A stretch of DNA of 11,837 nucleotides from the NCBI GenBank assembly GCA_021828925.1, contig JAJZCT010000044.1:1-11837 (forward strand), in the 5' to 3' direction. Source of the stretch: Planctomycetota bacterium. GTDB taxonomy: Bacteria > Planctomycetota > Phycisphaerae > WQYP01. A model generated the notes under the pieces. That model saw only the letters and a program-made list of their open reading frames with translations. It was not told the DNA's origin and did no database searches. Of the stretch, positions 6,499 to 11,837 are shown piece after piece. Positions within the stretch are counted from its first letter, which is position 1; each line of letters begins with the position of its first letter. Both the position numbers and the translations under genes were made by a program.

Positions 6499-7608
6499 AT
6501 GCATTGTAGAATTGGAAATTGTCTATCCCTGTCGCTAGTTGTGATGACGCTGGCTATGGCCGATCGGGCCATGGGCCAACAATATATTGCGGTTGTAACT
6601 AAATCTCCACCCCTGACCAGCTTGCTGCCCGGACCGGAGTTGGCACCCACCGGTTATTACTCCATCAATTATTTTAACTTTGCTGGTGGGAGGACGGGGA
6701 GGACTTTCTACAGTCCTAACCCCTTGTATGTGGCTGCCGCCCCCAGAGGCGACGGATTTTTGGTCCTAGCAGACCGCAACGGCGGTCAAGGCTCAGAGAT
6801 ATTTCGCGCCGACCCACTGGGCCACGCAAAAACAATTCGAAAATTCCAGTGGCGGGCCTTCAATACGGGATTCTCCGCTCCACCTGGAATCATGGTTGGC
6901 GCCGATGGAGTGGTGTGGATATGGTTCGAATCGACTGCCACAAAACGCACCATCCTTCGGATATTCGGTCCGCAACTGCGGCGTCAATTGGGAATGTACG
7001 CGCTTCCATCGGGCAGTAGATATCTTGGGTTCAACTCGGTGCTTTCCAAGGGAAGGGAGGTAGCATTGGTAGCCTCCGCCAGAGGCGGGGGCATGAGCAG
7101 GTGCAGTTTGCTGGTCGTGCAGGAAAATGGCCGCTCGCAGCTTACTCCCCTGCCCAACGTGATCGGCAGTTACCCTCAATATCTTGCTGCTGTTGGCGAT
7201 TCGGTAATCATCCTCACACAAGATGGAAAAATGATTCGTTTCCACGTTCTTCCAATGGGAGAAATCAAGGGTGTACGAATCATGGATGTGATTAGGACTC
7301 CCCCAAAGCAGTTCCCTGTAACAGCCTTTGCGGTGTTGAATCATCGTACCGCCTTTTATGAAACCGTAACAAGCCATACTAACGGATCTGACTACCGGCT
7401 TTTCCGCTTTTCGCTTAAGACCGGTAAGGTCGAGAAAAGTATTCATTTATCATCTGAAATTCAAAGACTTTCTGTTTTGGCTGGGCGACTTCTTGCCGTC
7501 ACGAGTTCCGGTGGAATTACCACATACACACCATCATTGCAACATGTTCATAGTTTTCGACCATATCAGCCCTATTTGGAAGGTTTGGCTGCTTCTCCAA
7601 CTCGATAA
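6499..7608 (+). CDS. Secreted beta-propeller-like protein, candidate heavy-subunit partner (369 aa)
   Basis: The ATG at 6499 is chosen because GAAAGGA (6484-6490) lies 8 nt upstream; a TTG at 6478 is in frame but has no site. A signal peptide is clear (LSLSLVVMTLAMA, then DRAMG before QQ). The rest is repeated four-strand-like units: LYVAAAPRGDGFLVLAD, APPGIMVGADGVVWIWFE, REVALVASARGGG, YLAAVGDSVIILTQDGKM, TAFAVLNHRTAFYE and QRLSVLAGRLLAVTSSGGI. These suggest a propeller with six or seven blades. Heavy subunits of methylamine and aromatic amine dehydrogenases are seven-bladed propellers of about this length, and this gene directly follows the light chain. I see no motif that proves membership of that family, so heavy-subunit identity is inference. 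A generic secreted propeller is the alternative. The next gene starts 14 nt after its stop. Confidence 0.75.
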   Translation: MHCRIGNCLSLSLVVMTLAMADRAMGQQYIAVVTKSPPLTSLLPGPELAPTGYYSINYFNFAGGRTGRTFYSPNPLYVAAAPRGDGFLVLADRNGGQGSEIFRADPLGHAKTIRKFQWRAFNTGFSAPPGIMVGADGVVWIWFESTATKRTILRIFGPQLRRQLGMYALPSGSRYLGFNSVLSKGREVALVASARGGGMSRCSLLVVQENGRSQLTPLPNVIGSYPQYLAAVGDSVIILTQDGKMIRFHVLPMGEIKGVRIMDVIRTPPKQFPVTAFAVLNHRTAFYETVTSHTNGSDYRLFRFSLKTGKVEKSIHLSSEIQRLSVLAGRLLAVTSSGGITTYTPSLQHVHSFRPYQPYLEGLAASPTR

Positions 7609-7622
7609 CGGCAAAAAGATAA

Positions 7623-8924
7623 ATGCGATACATATTATTCACAGCAATTTATTTTCTTATCACTTCCGTGCAGGTGATTGGGGCAAATCTGCCTGGCGCT
7701 TCCGCCTTGAGTCACCGTCCCCGGCTGGCATCCGTTGGTATGCGCCAAGGGAAATTTCTGATTGAACAGAGATGGCGGAATGCGTTGAATCAGATCGAGC
7801 GGCGTGTGGTAGATGCTCACATTGAAAAATCTCTATTTCCCGTATATCATATCTCGTTGGCATCCGCCGGTGGTCTTGAAAAATTAAATGGAATCATTTT
7901 TTCCAAAACACCTTTCCCAATTACACTGACAACCCGCGAGGAGTGGCCTCCCGTACTCGGTGGGTGCCTTGGCTTGTTGAACAACCAGAATTACGCACCG
8001 GCCCTTCAAGCTATCAAACCATTGGTTTACACCGAAGTCAAAGATATTCCGGTCCTACAGCGCGTTCTTATCCAGAATGCCCTCTGGGACGTGTTTGATT
8101 CGCTATATTTGCAAGGAATTAATCCATGGCTTGCGGGCAAAAAATTTCACCGTCGACGTTGGCAGATGTTGCTATATTGGTTGGCGCACGATATATCGTA
8201 CATTGCCGTGCCGAAAAAGGATTTGTTGGGCTATTGCAGGAAAGGTATCGTCCGGTATCGTGTACTTGGATCGAAACTCTGGCGTAATACAGATGAATTA
8301 TTTAGTTTCCAGCAGCCTACAATCCACGAAGCTGCGCTAGACTTTCGTCGGGTTGTCCGTATATACCTCTACAGTCCCAAAATTGATTTTGCAAAACTGT
8401 CTAAGAAGCAACTATTGTTGTTCTGCCAAGGAAAGAAAATATTGGGTACGGGTTCGGTTGCCATTGAGGTTGAGGATGCGATTACGGTATTGCCAGGCGG
8501 AAAAGGGCTTTATCCAACGCGAATTCCGATCATCGCGAGATCGTACAGGGTTATTTATTCCGACCGAAAACATCTAATGTTGAACTTTTCTATTTATCGC
8601 TTGCGCCATGGCGAGATTTCACTTCGGCCACAATCGTTGATGAGATTGCCCGGAAAGTTTGGCACATGGGCGCTGTTAAACCTCCCAACCATTCCCGATG
8701 GTTCAGCGGGATTCCTCGCAAAATATCCGATCGTATGTGCCCAATGTCATTATCCAGGCAGAGTAAAGTCTTTCCGACCGGGTGGGCCTCTTCCCCAATA
8801 TTGCCGCATTGTAGATTCCGGGACGGGTTTCGTACAACTGCAAGCCATACGACGGAAGCGAGAGTCGCCAGAGTATCAGGCGCTGCAGTTTTATTGCAAC
8901 CAATCTTTACCACGTATGCAATAA
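7623..8924 (+). CDS. Secreted protein of unknown family with one CXXCH motif (433 aa)
   Basis: The N-terminus MRYILFTAIYFLITSVQVIGA is a signal peptide, so the protein is periplasmic. No known domain is recognised over residues 25-360; this part is basic and mixed alpha/beta. Near the C-terminus, FGTWALLNLP (346-355) leads to KYPIVCAQCHYPGR, with C372-A-Q-C375-H376, the c-type haem attachment motif. C394 and C425 are further C-terminal cysteines. In classical mau clusters the dihaem enzyme MauG (two CXXCH) finishes TTQ synthesis, and separate cytochromes or amicyanin take electrons. This protein has only one motif and no MauG-like sequence that I can see. It may be an electron acceptor or a substitute maturation factor, but that is inferred from position only. 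The start follows the propeller stop by 14 nt with only a weak purine-rich site. It appears to be the last gene of the operon. Confidence 0.75.
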   Translation: MRYILFTAIYFLITSVQVIGANLPGASALSHRPRLASVGMRQGKFLIEQRWRNALNQIERRVVDAHIEKSLFPVYHISLASAGGLEKLNGIIFSKTPFPITLTTREEWPPVLGGCLGLLNNQNYAPALQAIKPLVYTEVKDIPVLQRVLIQNALWDVFDSLYLQGINPWLAGKKFHRRRWQMLLYWLAHDISYIAVPKKDLLGYCRKGIVRYRVLGSKLWRNTDELFSFQQPTIHEAALDFRRVVRIYLYSPKIDFAKLSKKQLLLFCQGKKILGTGSVAIEVEDAITVLPGGKGLYPTRIPIIARSYRVIYSDRKHLMLNFSIYRLRHGEISLRPQSLMRLPGKFGTWALLNLPTIPDGSAGFLAKYPIVCAQCHYPGRVKSFRPGGPLPQYCRIVDSGTGFVQLQAIRRKRESPEYQALQFYCNQSLPRMQ

Positions 8925-9061
8925 GTTGTCATAAAGTGAGATTTATATTAATACGGTTTTGGTGGCCAAAATATGTATATGCAGGTCGTTACGGCCACTT
9001 TCCAATGTTACGGCGCGAACTTTGCTCTGGAAAAGTGATCGCCCCGGGCCGAAGAGAACAT
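8925..9061 (+). other. Short intergenic stretch ending at a duplication breakpoint
   Basis: There is no supported gene. Sequence that matches 11531 onward begins abruptly at 9062, and the matching frame meets a TGA at 9036-9038 just upstream, so this side belongs to unrelated DNA. The AT-rich character of the operon ends at around 8990. Confidence 0.6.
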
Positions 9062-9581
9062 GGGTCCTGCGCGGCACGGGATTCAGTTGGCCGCCTACGC
9101 AAAATTAAATCCGAACGGTAGCCGGGAAATTCGCGTTCATCTGTTTGTCCGCAATGTTGCCCATAACGCCCGACCCATCCGTTTGACCGGCAATCCGGAA
9201 GTTGACTTCGCGAAGTGCCGGGTGGTGGGGCCGTGTTTCGGCCACGTGCGGCTGGGGCCTTTGTACAGCCGCATCAATAATCAGCCGGCCCCGTTGACCG
9301 CTTATGGCAAATTAATGGTGAAAAGGAATTGGGGCCATCCGGAGCGGCGAATCTATACACTTCAGCCGGGGCGGCTCTATGAATACTGGCGGCCGCTATT
9401 GTTGAATCGCCGATTCGACTTGTCAGTCTATGGGCCGTACCGATTTTCCGCTCGCTTGGCTGGCACACGCCTGAAGACCGGCACGCTTATAATTTACGTA
9501 GGCGTACAGCCACGGGAATATAACATGCCCCTGTTTAACCGGTGGCTTACCGCCTGGAAAAAGAAACACGGCGTTGAATAA
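9062..9581 (+). pseudogene. Y': 5'-truncated copy of the secreted two-domain protein gene at 10857
   Basis: From 9062 the DNA matches 11531-11837 with about seven mismatches in 307 nt, in the same frame. The fragment runs on beyond the window-edge limit of the other copy and ends at TAA 9579-9581. It therefore shows what the missing C-terminus of the gene at 10857 probably looks like (RIYTLQPGRLYEYWRPLLLN, DLSVYGPYRFSARLAG, final KKKHGVE). It lacks the signal peptide and the whole first domain. An ATG at 9060 gives a 173-codon ORF, but no good ribosome site precedes it, and a protein made from it would stay in the cytoplasm. It is best read as a remnant of a tandem duplication. Confidence 0.8.
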
Positions 9582-9603
9582 GGTGAAAACAACAGGGGCC
9601 GCT

Positions 9604-10804
9604 TTGTGCAAGCCGACACCTTTGGCCCGTGGCCTTCGGGCAGCTATACTGCCTTATTCAGCCTCCCGATGCATCGGGACAGCCCCCGACAAGCTAGAGC
9701 GCGACGCTGACGTTCACCCCGCTGATTGCGGGCTATTGGCAGATTTCAGCTTCCTGCGGAGTAACCGTGACGGACACCAAGACCAACCAGCAATGGACCG
9801 GAAGCGCCAACGCCAGGCCGGAGAATTTGACCAGCTACACGCTCGACATCACCTACACCGGCCCGGTGGTTGGCGGCTTCGACAACGGCACAGTGGTAAC
9901 CAACGTATCCCCGCCAATCCCGGTCCATGCTGGATGGCCGATCCAGTTGGGCGTCAGAAATGTTAAGCCCTCGGATCTTCCGAAAACCTTCACTTGGTCC
10001 ATCAGCGGTGCTGGCGGCAACGGTGCGGCGGCGATCGGTGGGTACAATCCGACGAGTGGGCCAACATACGTTACGGCCCTTAATCCATCCAGCTCAACAG
10101 GAAGCACTTTTCCCGGCGTGAATGAATATTATTACTACACCACGGCGAACAGTGAAACCGCCAGCGTCACACCCACCGGCAGCGGAATCCCTCCGGCCAA
10201 GACAACCTTCCAAGTGTCCGAACCGACAGCAACGGTTTTGACGCTCACACCGGGGGTTTACGTCTGGCCCGCGTCCGGGGGTTTCGGCCTCGGCCAATGG
10301 ATGTTCAATCCACCCTTCGGGCTGCTAGCGGGGATTTCGTTTTCATTAAAATCCGTCCAAAGCACGGGGTTTTCCGGCGGGTTCAATTGGATCCAAGTGT
10401 ACGCACCCGACCAGTCTTATTGGGGCGCAAACGGAAATCTGCTCGATACCGTCGGTGGCGCGGGATTGGACACGCTCAACCGGAATGGGGCAGTGTTCTA
10501 CGGTGTCAGCCCGCCCAGCGACAGCCCTAACACAGATCCCGGATCGGTTGGTAATGGCCCGGTAGGCAAAATAGTCGTGGCGGACCACGCAACCATGTGG
10601 CTGATGTACAAGCCTGCGGCAGCGGGATCGATATGGGTGCCGGTCGACGCGGTCAACTGGAACTGGGGTGGAACTGAAACCATGAGTAACGGGGAGTGGG
10701 CGCTCTCCGGCGGTAGCTGGGCGCAAAACCCAAGCGGGGCTGCGACGAACACTTTTCCGGTTTGGGACGGTTACGTGAGCCATACGCCGGTGCCGGCACA
10801 GTAA
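9604..10804 (+). pseudogene. X': 5'-truncated, frameshifted relative of the Ig-like protein at 3276
   Basis: Similarity to the gene at 3276 starts at QADTFGPWPSGSYT (from 9609, compare QADSFGPAPSGSYT). It continues after a frame change as FTPLIAGYWQISASCGVTVT, WTGS and ENLTS; by eye about two-thirds of bases match. Between these parts the copy has a net 11-nt gain containing a 16-nt palindrome, which shifts the frame; the new frame also carries TAG at 9695-9697. The N-terminal anchor is absent. The remaining frame is open from 9698 to TAA 10802-10804. Its last roughly 250 residues form a different C-terminal region, rich in Gly/Trp/Tyr (LGQWMFNPPFG, FNWIQVYAPDQSYWGANG), not present in the 3276 protein. 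A GTG at 9767 with GGAG 5 nt upstream could start a 345-residue product, but it would lack export signals. Likely non-functional. Confidence 0.7.
9664..9679. repeat. Perfect 16-nt palindrome TCCCGATGCATCGGGA inside X'
   Basis: The palindrome lies in the segment that makes X' 11 nt longer than the 3276 gene at the same place. Its arms (CCCGAT/ATCGGG) are the core of the stems in the 51-nt repeats at 476-730, so both may belong to one family of small mobile palindromes. That link rests on six bases per arm and is tentative. Confidence 0.7.
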
Positions 10805-10856
10805 CTCAAATTTTGGCATCCGCTAAAGAGGAATAGTGCTAAAGGAGACAGAACAC

Positions 10857-11837
10857 ATGTCAGGTGAATACGGATACGGTAAATGGAGGCGATTGGGAGG
10901 GTTCAGGTTGCAGAAGGCGCGTGGCTACGCGTCCGTCGCTGCAACCGCTCTCGCAATTTTCGTCGGCAAATTCCCCCGATCTTGGGCGACACCGGGCTTG
11001 CCGCCCAAATTGCAGGCACCAGCTTGGGTAGCACCACGCGTTCCGCCCAAGCCGGCGCAACCGGTTGCGGATCACGGGGCACGAATTCATATCTCGTCCT
11101 CCCAGAGACTTGCGTCTGGCCTCGCGGTGCCGGTCAAAATTATGGTTAGTAACCACGGCGTACGGCCGATCTTTATTCCGGTCGGAGCGGCGTTTCCTTC
11201 TTGGACTGACTTTCCTGGTACTTGGTGCTGGGGGCCGTCGGCGCGGTCGGGGACAACGCTATTCCGATGGGTAAGGGATGGATATCGCCGACCACAGTCC
11301 GGTTCGGCGGCGCGCATTTTGGTTGCTCCGGGCCGGCGGTATCTGTCGCAATCAATTAATCTCTCGCGTATCTTCGATCTCACTATTCCCGGCAGGTATG
11401 AAGCCCAGCTTTCCGGCATGGGCATGATCAGCAACGTGATCAAGTTCCGTGTGCTGCCGCCAAATAATAAACCCACCGGCCCGGCGATTATGCTTCGTGG
11501 CAGCCCAGCGCCAAAATTTGTGATCTCGTGGGGCCCTGCGCGGCACGGGGTCCAGTTGGCCGCCTACGCAAAATTAAATCCGAACGGTAGCCGGGAAATT
11601 CGCGTTCATCTGTTTGTCCGCAATGTAGCCCATAACGCCCGAACCATCCGTTTGACCGGCAATCCGGAAGTTGACTTCGCGAAGTGCCGGGTAGTGGGGC
11701 CGTGTTTCGGCCACGTGCGGCTGGGGCCTTTGTACCGCCGCATCAATAATCAGCCGGCCCCGTTGACCGCTTATGGCAAATTAATGGTGAAAAGGAATTG
11801 GGGCCATCCGGAGCGGCGAATCTATACACTTCAGCCG
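10857..11837 (+). CDS. Y: secreted two-domain protein, partial at right edge (327 aa seen)
   Basis: The ATG at 10857 has AAGGAGA (10842-10848) 8 nt upstream, and the frame stays open to the window edge. The N-terminus is basic (MSGEYGYGKWRRLGGFRLQK) followed by a hydrophobic stretch (YASVAATALAIFVG) and SWA, a probable signal peptide. Domain 1 (about residues 70-200) is an Ig-like or BsuPI-like beta sandwich: VKIMVSNHGVRPIFIPVG, ILVAPGRRYLSQSINLS, DLTIPGRYEAQLSG, SNVIKFRVLP. Domain 2 (from about 215) has the same plan: REIRVHLFVRNVAHN, TAYGKLMVKRN, RIYTLQP. The copy at 9062-9581 suggests a further 70 residues, for about 397 in all. The function is unknown. It is not part of the 734-8924 gene run, being separated by the broken copies, and has its own ribosome site. 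Confidence 0.75.
   Translation, partial: MSGEYGYGKWRRLGGFRLQKARGYASVAATALAIFVGKFPRSWATPGLPPKLQAPAWVAPRVPPKPAQPVADHGARIHISSSQRLASGLAVPVKIMVSNHGVRPIFIPVGAAFPSWTDFPGTWCWGPSARSGTTLFRWVRDGYRRPQSGSAARILVAPGRRYLSQSINLSRIFDLTIPGRYEAQLSGMGMISNVIKFRVLPPNNKPTGPAIMLRGSPAPKFVISWGPARHGVQLAAYAKLNPNGSREIRVHLFVRNVAHNARTIRLTGNPEVDFAKCRVVGPCFGHVRLGPLYRRINNQPAPLTAYGKLMVKRNWGHPERRIYTLQP
11531..11837 (+). repeat. Second copy of the 9062-9368 segment (about 98% identical)
   Basis: Direct repeat with a constant offset of 2469 nt. I count about seven substitutions and no indels over 307 nt, and the copy continues beyond the window. The left boundary is sharp, with no similarity just before 11531/9062. It encodes domain 2 of protein Y. 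Confidence 0.9.

Noticed and set aside
7623..8924. MauG homologue
   Set aside because: MauG needs two CXXCH motifs and a peroxidase-like layout; this protein has a single CXXCH near its C-terminus.
8926..8954. Promoter after the CXXCH gene (TTGTCA ... TAATAC)
   Set aside because: The -35-like match is fair, but at 17-nt spacing the -10 matches only three of six, and no intact gene starts just downstream.
8966..8985. Extension of the Y/Y' duplication to the left through GCCAAAATATGT, similar to GCCAAAATTTGT near 11511
   Set aside because: Only about a dozen bases match and the distance to the breakpoint differs between copies, so chance is the simpler explanation.
9767..10804. Independent 345-aa gene starting at GTG 9767
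   Set aside because: A GGAG is nearby, but the frame begins in the middle of a domain shared with the 3276 protein and lacks its anchor or any signal peptide. A truncated pseudogene fits better.

Overview
The window looks like accessory DNA from a planctomycete, most likely of the Phycisphaerae type. The evidence is a large secreted two-component-regulator-style propeller protein with a C-terminal TQGDW/RYG module, and long secreted proteins of unknown family rich in Ig-like beta-strands. This is judgement from protein style; no marker gene is present. All supportable genes are on the + strand.

Left part (1-733): a candidate promoter (about 120-149), a 45-codon leader ORF with a strong Shine-Dalgarno, a pure 8-nt tandem repeat inside that ORF, and five tandem 51-nt units, each able to fold into a hairpin. 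The last unit ends 3 nt before the likely GTG start of the first large gene.

Central part (734-8924): eight tightly packed or overlapping genes that look like one operon. They encode a secreted Reg_prop propeller protein, a single-pass Ig-like protein (called X here), a membrane-anchored thioredoxin-like protein (CEPC), MauE, MauD, a methylamine dehydrogenase light-chain (MauA)-like protein, a secreted probable beta-propeller protein, and a secreted protein with one CXXCH motif. The MauA-like protein has a Tat leader, both tryptophans needed for the tryptophan tryptophylquinone (TTQ) cofactor, and the DCCG and YxCT active-site motifs. The mauE-mauD-mauA order matches the mauBEDA core of Proteobacteria. 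MauG, MauF and amicyanin, which are standard in the classical cluster, are not in the window. The reading offered is a divergent TTQ amine-dehydrogenase-like system. MauD, MauE and the extra thioredoxin would form the many disulfides, the propeller gene may replace the heavy subunit, and the CXXCH protein may serve in electron transfer or cofactor maturation. The last two roles are inference.

Right part (8925-11837): a decayed duplication zone. A 5'-truncated copy (Y') of a secreted two-domain protein is followed by a 5'-truncated, frameshifted relative (X') of the single-pass protein X. An intact secreted protein gene (Y) follows and runs off the right edge. Y and Y' are about 98% identical over 307 nt. 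The stretch 4182-8990 is visibly more AT-rich than both flanks.
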